This document shows, piece by piece, positions 15,891-23,689 of a stretch of 29,451 nucleotides of DNA (position 1 is the stretch's first letter; each line of letters opens with the position of its first letter). The position numbers were made by a program, and so were the translations under genes. The DNA comes from JBOHER01 sp050701115 (GTDB taxonomy: Bacteria; Actinomycetota; Actinomycetes; Mycobacteriales; Pseudonocardiaceae): positions 1 to 29,451 of the forward strand of contig JBOHER010000172.1 in NCBI GenBank assembly GCA_050701115.1, in the 5' to 3' direction. The notes below the pieces were generated by a model, which saw only the letters and a list, made by a program, of their open reading frames with translations, made no database searches and had not been told where the DNA came from.

Positions 15891-16504
15891 TGTTGCTTCC
15901 TCCATCTATTTGCGGGGTGGGCTTCGGGAAATTCGGGGAACCGTGACGGTTCGACCGGCTCCGGAAGGCAGTACTCGCGATCGGTATAGATCAAGGGCTT
16001 GCCGTCGTGGCAGGTCGACGACTCAACCCTCCCGAGGTAGATCCGGTGGGTGCCCGCGGCGATGACCTGGTCCGGCGTGCAGTCGAATGACGCGAGAGCG
16101 TCCGACACGCGCGGTGATCCGGAGGGCGCGTCCTCCCACCGGCCACAGGTGAAGTCCCACCGGTCCTTTCCTGGCCACGGACGCCCGGCAAAAGTGTCGG
16201 CGACGTGGTCATGTCGGGTCGCGAGGACGCTGACCGCGAATGCGCCGTTACCGGAGATCGCTTCGATCATCGGGCTGCGGTCGTGGATGCACACGAGGAC
16301 CATCGGCGGATCGGCGCACACCGAGCACATCGCACTCACGGTCTGCGCGTAGCGGCCCGCTGGACCGTCGGTAGCGACGATGGTGACCCCAGTGGCGACC
16401 TTTCCCATCGCGGCCACGAATTCGTCGCGGAGGCGGCGGTGCGATATGGACTGTGTGGGGGAGTGCCGGTCCGTGGGCGTGCTGTGTCGGATGGTCAGCG
16501 ACAC
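15887..16504 (-). CDS. NAD(P)H:flavin reductase (HpaC-like), partner of the monooxygenase
   Basis: The 205-aa protein belongs to the flavin reductase / FMN-binding split-barrel family. It has RLRDEFVAAMGKVATGVTIV at the start of the domain, YAQTVSAMCSVCADPPMVLVC, then GAFAVSVLA and a C-terminal part with THRIYLGRVES and PLIYTDREY. Such proteins supply reduced flavin to HpaB-type oxygenases. GTG 16504 is chosen because GGAGG stands 5 nt upstream; the longer frame starts at TTG 16516 and includes that ribosome site. The stop overlaps the HpaB-type gene start as GTGA, which ties the two components together. Confidence 0.9.
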   Translation of the reverse strand: MSLTIRHSTPTDRHSPTQSISHRRLRDEFVAAMGKVATGVTIVATDGPAGRYAQTVSAMCSVCADPPMVLVCIHDRSPMIEAISGNGAFAVSVLATRHDHVADTFAGRPWPGKDRWDFTCGRWEDAPSGSPRVSDALASFDCTPDQVIAAGTHRIYLGRVESSTCHDGKPLIYTDREYCLPEPVEPSRFPEFPEAHPANRWRKQQ

Positions 16505-16555
16505 CGAAACCTCCAACGTTGCTCGGGTCCACGCAGGGGACGGGTGAATGCCGGT

Positions 16556-16816
16556 TCAGGCCGCGTGCGCGGCGGCCAACGTGCTTCGGCCTGCTTCGGT
16601 CAACTCGGCAGGTGCGCGATGACGCGCCAGGGCAGGGTGGTGCCGGCGGATGAGGCCGGAGTGGACGAGTTCGTGCGCTGTGACGTAGTCACAGGGCAGG
16701 CCGTCGACGAAGAGGTCCGGCTCGGATCCCCAGGACAGTTCCGCGCTGCCTGCCGCGACAGCGCGCAGCATGGCGATCGCCCGGTGACTCGGTTCCTGTG
16801 GCGGCAGTGTTCCCAT
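16556..16816 (-). CDS. Small conserved protein (86 aa), possible winged-helix fold
   Basis: ATG 16816 has a perfect AAGGAGG ribosome site with a 7-nt spacer. The longer open frame upstream is promoter DNA. The product contains HRAIAMLRAVAAG, SEPDLFVDGLPCDYVTAHELVHSGL and a C-terminal PAELTEAGRSTLAAA. The pattern resembles short actinobacterial proteins whose LTEAG end looks like the wing helix of small HTH domains. I cannot name its function. It lies 51 bp ahead of the flavin reductase on the same strand and probably heads that operon. Confidence 0.75.
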   Translation of the reverse strand: MGTLPPQEPSHRAIAMLRAVAAGSAELSWGSEPDLFVDGLPCDYVTAHELVHSGLIRRHHPALARHRAPAELTEAGRSTLAAAHAA

Positions 16817-16919
16817 CGTCGCGCCTCCTTGCTGACCCGGGCCCCGTCGTGGTGCCTGGTACGAACTCAGCCTGCATGCGGGGAGGAAATCTGTAAAGAA
16901 GATCTTTTTGACACATTGC

Positions 16920-16934
16920 ATCTGACAATCAGAT
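16920..16934. promoter_or_regulatory. Perfect dyad with LysR-box form in the divergent control region
   Basis: ATCTGA-CAA-TCAGAT is a perfect inverted repeat with 6-bp arms. Its inner 13 bases are T-N11-A, the form of LysR-type binding sites. It begins 7 bp after a TTGACA (16908-16913), a possible -35 box on the + strand, although no good -10 box follows. A LysR gene lies downstream of the transporter, so it is a natural candidate binder (inference). Confidence 0.5.
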
Positions 16935-16951
16935 CCGATTCTTGGGCGTTG

Positions 16952-16966
16952 ACCGACTCGGTCGGT
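16952..16966. promoter_or_regulatory. Second perfect dyad in the transporter control region
   Basis: ACCGAC-TCG-GTCGGT is a perfect inverted repeat with 6-bp arms, 32 bp centre to centre from the LysR-like dyad. The two arm sequences differ, so they probably bind different proteins or one is a leader hairpin. Confidence 0.4.
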
Positions 16967-17094
16967 ACGATGCATCAGTACTTCCGATGCAAGGCGTCAA
17001 CAGAATCTTCTTGGTCGAAGGCCGCACCCGGCAGTAGCTTGCTCATCAACGTCAACCGAAACGGGGCGGGCGGCACCGAGAAGGAGTCATCGAC

Positions 17095-18453
17095 ATGCAC
17101 CAACGCGCAGCCATCCAGATTGACCCACCCGTACTGAAACGGAGCATCGTCGCGGGCGCCGTCGGTGTTCTCGTGCACTGGTTCGACTGGGCAATTTATG
17201 CGTACCTGGCTACGACCATCGCCACGGTGTTCTTCCCCGAGCAGGACTCGACGGCCGGACTGCTGTCGGTGTTCGCGGTTTTCGCCGTGTCGTTCGCCGT
17301 TCGGCCCCTGGGCGCACTCGTGTTCGGTCCGCTGGGGGACAGGATCGGACGACGAAAGACCTTGTCCATCGTCATCTTGACCATGTCGGGCGCGACCCTG
17401 ATGGTTGGGATCCTGCCGAGCTACGACTCCATCGGCATCCTGGCCCCGGTCCTGCTGGTCGTCGCACGGTTGCTGCAGGGACTGGCGGCAGGAGGAGAGT
17501 TCGGCAGCGCCGCCGCTTTCCTCGCCGAGTACTCGCCCGCCAAGCACAGGGGATTCGGCGTCAGCTGGCTGGAGTTCGGCAGCCTCCTCGGCTTCCTCGC
17601 CGCCTCCCTCACGGTGTTCCTGCTCAACACGAGCCTGTCAGCCGAGGACGTCGCCTCCTGGGGTTGGCGGATCCCCTTCCTGCTCGCCGCCCCACTCGGC
17701 GTCATCGGCTTCTACATCCGGCAGAGGATCGAGGACACGCCCGAGTTCAGGGTGTTGGTGGAAACCAACAACGTCGCCGAAACGCCCCTTCGGGAGCTGT
17801 TCACCAAGAACTGGAAACAGCTCATCCAGATGTGCGGGATCGAGATCATGATGCACGTGACGTTCTACGTCGTGCTCGTGTACCTGCTGACCTACCAGGC
17901 GGAGCACCTGGGCCTTTCGGACGGAACGGCCGCACTTGGTTCAACAATCACCTCCGTGGTCGCGCTGGTGCTGGTGCCCCTGTTCGGCGCGCTATCCGAC
18001 CGGGTGGGCAGGAGGCCCCTACTCATGGGCTCGGGCGTCGGTCTGCTGCTGTTCTCGTACCCGTTGTTCATGCTCATGCGTGAAGCGACTGTGGTCGGCG
18101 TGGTCCTGTCACAGGTCGGTTTGGGCGTCATCCTCGCGCTGATCCTGGGTACCCATGCGGTCGCCGTGGCCGAGATCTTCCCGACCCGAGTGCGGCAGGG
18201 TGGCCTGTCGATCGGCTACAACGTCACGGCGGCGCTGTTTGCCGGCACGGTTCCCTACCTGATGACCCTCCTCATCGCGAAGACCGGGGTCCCGTTCATG
18301 CCGGCGTTCTACCTGATGCTCGTTGGCGTTGTGGGCTTCGCCGCCTCGGTCGCGATGAAGGAGACGGTCGGGCGGAGCCTCCTGTCCCCACGGGACTTGC
18401 GCTCGAACGAATCCGAGGACTCCAACCGGGCTGCGTCCATGCAGCGGGTGTGA
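17095..18453 (+). CDS. MFS transporter, metabolite:H+ symporter (MHS) type
   Basis: The 452-aa protein has about 12 membrane segments. The MHS marks are present: a first segment with VHWFDWAIYAYLA, the loop motif GDRIGRRKTL between helices 2 and 3, RLLQGLAAGGEFGSAAAFLAEY in helix 4, and a second-half GALSDRVGRRPLLM loop. Relatives include KgtP, ProP and ShiA, which import organic acids, betaines or shikimate with protons. ATG 17095 has AAGGAG 8 nt upstream. The gene is divergent from the seven-gene catabolic set and shares its control region, so it probably imports that pathway's substrate, most likely a carboxylate (inference). A 13-bp hairpin follows the gene. Confidence 0.9.
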   Translation: MHQRAAIQIDPPVLKRSIVAGAVGVLVHWFDWAIYAYLATTIATVFFPEQDSTAGLLSVFAVFAVSFAVRPLGALVFGPLGDRIGRRKTLSIVILTMSGATLMVGILPSYDSIGILAPVLLVVARLLQGLAAGGEFGSAAAFLAEYSPAKHRGFGVSWLEFGSLLGFLAASLTVFLLNTSLSAEDVASWGWRIPFLLAAPLGVIGFYIRQRIEDTPEFRVLVETNNVAETPLRELFTKNWKQLIQMCGIEIMMHVTFYVVLVYLLTYQAEHLGLSDGTAALGSTITSVVALVLVPLFGALSDRVGRRPLLMGSGVGLLLFSYPLFMLMREATVVGVVLSQVGLGVILALILGTHAVAVAEIFPTRVRQGGLSIGYNVTAALFAGTVPYLMTLLIAKTGVPFMPAFYLMLVGVVGFAASVAMKETVGRSLLSPRDLRSNESEDSNRAASMQRV

Positions 18454-18517
18454 CGTCGCAGAAAGCTCTCAATGCCCGAATGAGCGCCCGTCCAGGTCTG
18501 CGACGGACAATGGGTAT

Positions 18518-18553
18518 GCCGACCTCCGGCCGCATTGGTCGCCGGAGGTCGGC
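18518..18553. terminator. 13-bp perfect hairpin between transporter and LysR genes
   Basis: GCCGACCTCCGGC (18518-18530) pairs perfectly with GCCGGAGGTCGGC (18541-18553) around a 10-base loop. It lies 65 bp after the transporter stop and 57 bp before the LysR start. No T-run follows, as is common for actinobacterial terminators. An attenuator or regulatory role for the LysR transcript cannot be excluded. Confidence 0.65.
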
Positions 18554-18610
18554 GTGCCACAGTATGGACGTAGGCACGGGCCTGCTCACCGCCGACCGAG
18601 GACTCGACCG

Positions 18611-19579
18611 ATGTCGAAAGAACCCGACTTCACACTCGTCCAACTGCGCTACTTCGCCGCAGCAGCGGAAACCGGAAGCATGACGCAGGCGGCGCACCAA
18701 CTGCTCGTGTCCCAGTCGGCGGTGTCCACCGCCGTGTCGCACCTCGAGCAGGAATTCGGCGTCCAGCTGTTCATCAGGCACCACGCCAAGGGTCTGTCGC
18801 TGACCCGGCAGGGTGAGCGTTTCCTCATCGAGATCAAGAATCTATTGAACTCCGTCAGTGAGCTCGTCGAGACCACCCACGGACTTGGCCAGGACGTGCG
18901 CGGAGACTTGGACGTCGGCTACTTCACCACACTGGCACCCTTCTTCCTGCCGCGGCTACTGACCGAGTTCGCTGTCCGTTACCCGGACGTGCGACTGTCG
19001 TTCTTCGAGGGCGAGACCGAGGCAGTCCGGGATGCGACGTTGCGCGGGAAGGTCGAGGTCGCCATCCTGTACGACATCGATCTGGGTGAGGAGGTCAACC
19101 GCACGGTACTCACCCGGGTACCCGCGCACGTCATCGTCGCGGAGGACCACCGCCTCGCGGGTAACCGGAGCATCCACCTCGCGGACATCGTCGACGAGCC
19201 GATGGTCCTGCTCGACCTGCCACACAGCGCGAAGTACTTCACCTCGATCATGTCGAACGCGGGTCTGGTGCCCAACATCCGCTATCGCTCCACGAACTAC
19301 GAAACAGTGCGTGCTCTGGTCGCTGCCGGGCATGGTTACGCGTTGCTCAATCAGCGATCGACGGTGCCGACCGAGTTCGAGCACCGACGCGTCGTCGCCC
19401 TGGATATCGAGGATGACGTTGCGGACCTGCCGCTCGTCGTGGCGTTTCCGCGCAACGCGCGCCTCACCCGGCGCGCGCGGGCGTTCATCGAGGTCTGTCG
19501 GGAGATGTGGGGCACGGCCGGCCGTGGCGCGACACCAGTCGACGCCTCCTCGCGCGTGCTGCGAAGCCGAGCTCACTGA
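18611..19579 (+). CDS. LysR family transcriptional regulator
   Basis: The 322-aa regulator has the LTTR N-terminal HTH: FTLVQLRYFAAAAETGSMTQ, then AAHQLLVSQSAVSTAVSHLE (about residues 28-47) and the wing RHHAKGLSLTRQG. The substrate-binding domain starts near GDLDVGYFTTLAPFFLP and ends with conserved FIEVCREMW. ATG 18611 is preferred; the open frame extends back into the hairpin without family resemblance. It probably controls the transporter and the divergent HpaB/RidA set through a T-N11-A dyad at 16920-16934 (inference). An unlinked target is also possible because it lies downstream of the transporter rather than divergent to it. Confidence 0.9.
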   Translation: MSKEPDFTLVQLRYFAAAAETGSMTQAAHQLLVSQSAVSTAVSHLEQEFGVQLFIRHHAKGLSLTRQGERFLIEIKNLLNSVSELVETTHGLGQDVRGDLDVGYFTTLAPFFLPRLLTEFAVRYPDVRLSFFEGETEAVRDATLRGKVEVAILYDIDLGEEVNRTVLTRVPAHVIVAEDHRLAGNRSIHLADIVDEPMVLLDLPHSAKYFTSIMSNAGLVPNIRYRSTNYETVRALVAAGHGYALLNQRSTVPTEFEHRRVVALDIEDDVADLPLVVAFPRNARLTRRARAFIEVCREMWGTAGRGATPVDASSRVLRSRAH

Positions 19580-19592
19580 GCGGTTGCGGTGA

Positions 19593-20327
19593 CTACTCGT
19601 CGAATCCTCGCTGTCTGAGAAACTCCACCAGCATCTCCTCGGACTGGTGGATGTGGCGACGCATCGCATCCCGAGCCCTTTCCGGCCGTCCGCGTGCTAT
19701 CTCGTCGAGGATCAGAGCGTGCTCGTCCAGGTAGAGGCGACGCAGGGCCTTGGGCGACGGGGCGGCGAGCCGAACCGTGTCCTTGGGGAAGTACTTCTGG
19801 AGATCCTGCACCATTCGACTCAGCGTCTTGTTGCCGCCGGCGGAGTGGATCAGCTGATGGAAGGTGTCGTTGAATCGGCGGAGCTGCTCGCTGACGGGTG
19901 AACCCTCGAGGGGTGGAGGATCACCCGGCGACATCGCCGCCACCAATTCGGAGAGCCGGGACTGCGCGTCGCTGAGACCGGCCAGCAGGTCATCGGTGCG
20001 GCTACGGGCCGCCAGCGCCGCCGCGAACCCCTCCAGTTCGGCACGGACCTGATACACCTCACGCAGTTCGTTCAGCGTGGGCAGACGAACCTTGGCACCG
20101 CGATTGGGCACGAGTTCGACGAGGCTGAGAGCCTGCAGTTTTCGGAGCGCCTCTCGGGCGGGTGTCCGGCTGACGCCGAACCGGCGGCAGATCTCGGCCT
20201 GCTGCAGGTGCTCGTCGCGCCGGTAGCTGCCTTCGAGGATCTCCTGTTCGAGCACCTGCGCGATCTGGTCCGCGGAACTCGTGGGCACAGCCAAACTGTG
20301 CTTCGGACGATCCGGGGCGGCGGTCAT
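19593..20327 (-). CDS. GntR family regulator, FCD (FadR-like) subgroup
   Basis: The 244-aa protein has a GntR winged helix: SSADQIAQVLEQEILEGSYR, then QAEICRRFGVSRTPAREALR and VELVPNRGAKV. A helical FCD domain follows with the metal-binding-type pattern DTFHQLIHSAGG (His of the H-x3-H region) and the C-terminal RDAMRRHIHQSEEML. Such regulators respond to small organic acids. It is divergent from a decayed oxygenase/reductase pair. Its ATG (20327-20325) and the ATG of the pair's first gene share CATG at 20325-20328, leaving no separate promoter space, so one of the two starts is probably elsewhere. No Shine-Dalgarno sequence is visible. Confidence 0.88.
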   Translation of the reverse strand: MTAAPDRPKHSLAVPTSSADQIAQVLEQEILEGSYRRDEHLQQAEICRRFGVSRTPAREALRKLQALSLVELVPNRGAKVRLPTLNELREVYQVRAELEGFAAALAARSRTDDLLAGLSDAQSRLSELVAAMSPGDPPPLEGSPVSEQLRRFNDTFHQLIHSAGGNKTLSRMVQDLQKYFPKDTVRLAAPSPKALRRLYLDEHALILDEIARGRPERARDAMRRHIHQSEEMLVEFLRQRGFDE

Positions 20328-20916
20328 GACGCACTCACGGGTCGATGGTAGGACAGGGCTCGACCCGATCAGCGCTGAAGTGGACGAGATCCTGGATTCG
20401 GTGATCGCATCGACCAGAAGGGCCAGGAGGACTTCTTCGCGGCCTACCCGATCCCGCGGTGCTCGCGACATGGCTCGCACCGCGAACGTGGCGCGAGATC
20501 GACTATTTGTCCCTGCTCAACGAGGAGATTCGCCGGTACGGGATGGCCTTCGAGCGCCGGCACATCACGCTACTCGCCAAGCAGTCCTTTCAAGAGGCCG
20601 AACACTACGAGATGGTCGGCAAGGCGATCGAGTCCCTCGGCGGGACAGCGCCGACGTCGGTACCGGCCTCTGCGTCGGGGAGCTTCGAACCGACCTTCCG
20701 GGCGGCGGAGCGGCATGGCTTCGACGAAGTCATGCGGATCTACAGCCAGATCGAGATCGACGAGAAGTTCCATGTCGGGCTGGGCGGCAGTTGCTGGCGC
20801 GCTATGCGCGCACGGTCACAGATCGCGCGGAGATCATCCAAGCGATGCGCGGCATGCGCGACATCGCCTGGACGACGTTCACGCCCGAATCGGTCGCCAA
20901 CTCTCGAACCGCGTGA
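20326..20916 (+). pseudogene. Ferritin-like (possibly di-iron) protein, broken by three frameshifts
   Basis: Homologous-looking sequence runs through three frames: SAEVDEILDSVI, then RIDQKGQEDFFAAYP, then DPAVLATWLAPRTWREIDYL onward to EIDEKFHVGLGG, then LLARYARTVTDRAEIIQAMR to the end. The breaks are near 20406, 20452 and 20785. The long middle piece is helical and carries E-x2-H motifs (QEAEHYEMV and EIDEKFH), as in ferritin-like di-iron proteins. A reductase gene follows 8 bp later, so the original pair was probably an oxygenase and its reductase (inference). I cannot name the family. Three breaks in about 590 bp mean no functional product unless the sequence is faulty. Confidence 0.6.
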
Positions 20917-20924
20917 AGGCTGCT

Positions 20925-21886
20925 ATGAGCGGAGCAGGTCTGACGCGTGAACCCGCGGAGCTGATCCTGCGGGTCGACGCCGTGCAACACTGCGCGGTCG
21001 ACGTGGTGTCGCTCGAACTCGCGGACCCGTTCGATCGCCCGTTGCCCAGTTGGGAACCCGGCGCACACGTGGACGTCACCGTGGCTGGTGGGCTGGTCAG
21101 GCAGTACTCACTCTGCGGAGACCCGCGGCAATCGAACCGGTGGCGAATCGCCGTCCGGCGTGAGCCAGGCGGCCGTGGGCCTCCCGGTTCATCCACGACC
21201 GAATCCGTGCCGGCGATGAACTGCCGGTCCGCGGACCGCGCAACAACTTCCACCTCGTTCGGGCCGGGAGTTACCTGTTCATCGCGGGCGGAATCGGCAT
21301 CACCCCGATACTGCCGATGGCTCGTGAGGTTGCGCGCCAGGGCCTGCCGTGGACCCTGCTGTACGGCGGTCGTACCCGGCAGTCGATGGCATTCGTCGGC
21401 GAGCTCCGCACAATGCCTGATGGCGCGATCCACGTGACACCCGAGGACGAGCGCGGACGTGTTGACCTCGACACCTACCTGAGCTTTCCTCGCCAGGACA
21501 CGGTTATCTACTGTTGCGGTCCGGAACCGTTGATCGATGCGGTGGAGCGGCGATGCACGACGTGGCCGGCAGGCACCTTCCACCATGAGCGCTTCGCTCC
21601 GCAGATGGTGTCCGCCAAGGGGAAGTTCCAAGTCCAGCTCGCTCGATCTGGACTGCAGTTGCCTGTGCCCGCAGGGAAACCGCTGCTCGATGTACTCGAA
21701 GACGCTGGCTTCGCGGTGACAAACTCGTGCCGGGCGGGAATCTGTGGCACCTGCCTGCTGGGCGTGGTCGGCGGCGTCCCAGACCACCGCGACGACATTC
21801 TCACTGACGATGAGCGCGCCGCCGGCGATGTCATGCTGCCGTGCGTCTCGCGATCGAGGACGCCGGTGCTCGTGCTCGACCTCTGA
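20925..21886 (+). pseudogene. PDR-type ferredoxin-NAD reductase, frameshifted
   Basis: The gene encodes FAD/FMN-, NAD- and 2Fe-2S-binding domains in the order of phthalate dioxygenase reductase. The flavin motif RQYSLCGDP lies in the first frame from ATG 20925. The second frame has RFIHDRIRAGDELPVRGPRN, FIAGGIGITPILPM for NAD(P)H, CCGPEPLIDAV and the plant-type 2Fe-2S motif CRAGICGTC with a distal Cys in MLPCVSRS. The frame changes at about 21175-21184, where one G appears to be missing from GRG-(G/A)SRF. Otherwise the roughly 320-residue protein is complete. It would pass electrons to the ferritin-like partner. The partner is also broken, which supports real decay of the operon over an isolated sequencing slip. 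Confidence 0.8.
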
Positions 21887-22035
21887 CAGGGGGCGTTGTG
21901 GGGAATCACTCAGGCAGGCCGGCACGACGCTCGAGATGTACACGGTCGAGGGTGACGCCGACAAGACCGCGGAGGTCGCACCCACGTGGCGAGCAGGGAC
22001 CCCGCAGATCGTCACGCTCGGGCGCACGGGCCCGA

Positions 22036-23343
22036 CTAGCCACAGGCGACCGGTGTGGCCTCGACCACGTGGTAGTCGGCCCGGGCGTCGAGCAGCAGCG
22101 GGATGACCGTACGGGCCGGCTGGCCCATGGACACCTTGACCCCGTCGCCGCGCTTACTCACGGCGATGCCGTGCAGGTCCAGCGTTCGGGCGACCTCGCC
22201 GTACTGACCGTCGGTGAGCAGGTAGGAGCACGGCGGTTCGTCGATGGTCTCCTCCTCTGTCGCCGGGTCGTTGTCGGCACCGCCGAGGTAGAACGGGCCC
22301 TTACCGGCTCGTCCCTCCGCCGTCGCCAGGCGTGCGGCCGCGTCGCTCAGCGCGTCGAGCGAGGGCCCGCGCTCGCGGAGCATGTTCAGGGCGCCGTTGA
22401 GGGCAGCGATGTGGCTGTCGACGCGGCGATTGCGGTTCTCCGTCGGCGTCTCGCCGTCCTTCTGTGGCACATAGGTCTCGGTCAGCATCGAGGTGCCGTG
22501 ACGCAGCCCGGACATGTTCCGGAAGATGCGCTCGTCCTCGTTACCGGCGACCTGGCGGGGCGGGTCAGAGTTCACGATGCCGTAGATGCCGGTGGAGAAA
22601 CCGGCCTCCGTCACCGAGTCTTCGGTGTAGTCCAGGCTGAGCCGCCGGGATTCCCGGTGGATCTGGTCGTCCACGTTGAGGTTGCGCGGCCACAGGTAGA
22701 TGAGGTCGCGGTCGTAGACCTCGGGGATGCCGCGGTACTCGTGCACGTCAACCACCAGGTCGGGGTCGTAGTCGCGCAGCACCTGCGCCACCGCCTGCGC
22801 CTCGCGCGTCTCGAGCGCCAGGTGGTCGCGGTTGATGTCGATGCTCTGGGAGTTACGCCGCTGGTCCGCCGCGCGCCCGTCTGGGTTGAGGGTCGGTATG
22901 ACGAGCACGCTGCTCTTCTTGAGGAGCCGCTCGGTCCGGCGGCTGTCGTCGAAGGCGAGGTCGCGAAGTGTGCTGAGGCAGCTCTCGCGGCCCGCCGGCT
23001 CGTTGCCGTGCTGCAGGCACAGCAGCAGCGCGGTGCTGTTCTCGGCAAGCTCCTCCGGCGACCGCTGCTCCTCCCCGATCTGGATCAGGTTGACCGGCCG
23101 GCCCTGCGGGGTCGTGGTCAGCTCGGTGACCGAGACGCGGTCGCTCTCGGCGGCGACCTCGGCGAGGAACTGCTGCTCCTCCTCGAGCGTGGTCCACGCG
23201 GTGCCGCCGCTCTCTTCGAACGCGGTGCGCGGTACGTCGTCTTCGACGGCGGCGGCGGGGGCACCGACGGTGAGGGATGCGGCGAGGCCCATCGCCGCCG
23301 TAGTGGCGATGGCGGCGAGCCGACGGCCGTTGGGGTGCTTCAT
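22036..23343 (-). CDS. Secreted M14 zinc carboxypeptidase
   Basis: The 435-aa protein has a Sec signal peptide: basic start MKHPNGRR, a hydrophobic core to about residue 28, and an APAAA cleavage region near 29-32. The catalytic domain shows the M14 zinc motif H112-G-N-E115, the third zinc His H201 in VDVHEY, the substrate-binding TLNPDGR (151-157) and INRDH, and a C-terminal Glu in MLTETYVP consistent with the catalytic base. It would trim C-terminal residues from peptides outside the cell. ATG 23343 has GGAGG 8 nt upstream. The codon pattern and structure look intact, unlike the decayed genes on both sides. Confidence 0.88.
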   Translation of the reverse strand: MKHPNGRRLAAIATTAAMGLAASLTVGAPAAAVEDDVPRTAFEESGGTAWTTLEEEQQFLAEVAAESDRVSVTELTTTPQGRPVNLIQIGEEQRSPEELAENSTALLLCLQHGNEPAGRESCLSTLRDLAFDDSRRTERLLKKSSVLVIPTLNPDGRAADQRRNSQSIDINRDHLALETREAQAVAQVLRDYDPDLVVDVHEYRGIPEVYDRDLIYLWPRNLNVDDQIHRESRRLSLDYTEDSVTEAGFSTGIYGIVNSDPPRQVAGNEDERIFRNMSGLRHGTSMLTETYVPQKDGETPTENRNRRVDSHIAALNGALNMLRERGPSLDALSDAAARLATAEGRAGKGPFYLGGADNDPATEEETIDEPPCSYLLTDGQYGEVARTLDLHGIAVSKRGDGVKVSMGQPARTVIPLLLDARADYHVVEATPVACG

Positions 23344-23403
23344 CCGATACCTCCGACAATGGTGGGAATGAAGGGGACCAAGCCTTGACCGGGGCAACAG
23401 CCC

Positions 23404-23689
23404 CTGTCAACCGCTTACCGGGCGGTACGCCACCGGATCAGGACAGAGCGAACGGGTCCAGTGCGGGTGGTCAGCTCAACGAGGTTGGTGTCGAGCCGGT
23501 GGGCGACCTTGGCGGACGACGAACTTGCTGGCGATCTTCCAATGGTCCAGCAGGCGGTCGGCCTCGACTGTTGGCGGATTCGTCTATGACACTCCGAAGG
23601 CGGATGGCCGAAGTCCATACCGCTCCGTGTCTCCTTGACGACGAAGTCGCCCAGCAGGCGGATGTGCACCTTGGTGATCTGTCGCATGC
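23404..23689. other. No supportable gene
   Basis: Short open frames exist on both strands, but none has a ribosome site or a recognisable domain. On the minus strand, pieces such as LLDHWKIASKFVVRQG and IRLLGDFVVKE look protein-like but sit in different frames. The stretch is probably eroded coding DNA continuous with the ATPase remnant next to it. Confidence 0.5.

Noticed and set aside
16896..16908. AAGATCTT palindrome near 16900
   Set aside because: It is an 8-bp core with poor flanking symmetry and is much weaker than the two perfect dyads nearby.
16205..17137. 310-aa plus-strand open frame across the control region
   Set aside because: It crosses the flavin reductase and small-protein genes antisense and runs through the dyad-rich promoter region. 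It has no family features.
20879..22027. 382-aa minus-strand open frame
   Set aside because: It is antisense to the reductase, whose flavin, NAD and 2Fe-2S motifs are clear.
21887..22035. Protein-like stretch containing EMYTVEGDADKTAEVAP
   Set aside because: It may be an eroded gene end, but it has no start, ribosome site or family I can recognise, so no call is made.
21841..23388. 515-aa plus-strand open frame
   Set aside because: It is antisense to the M14 carboxypeptidase, which has a signal peptide and zinc motifs.
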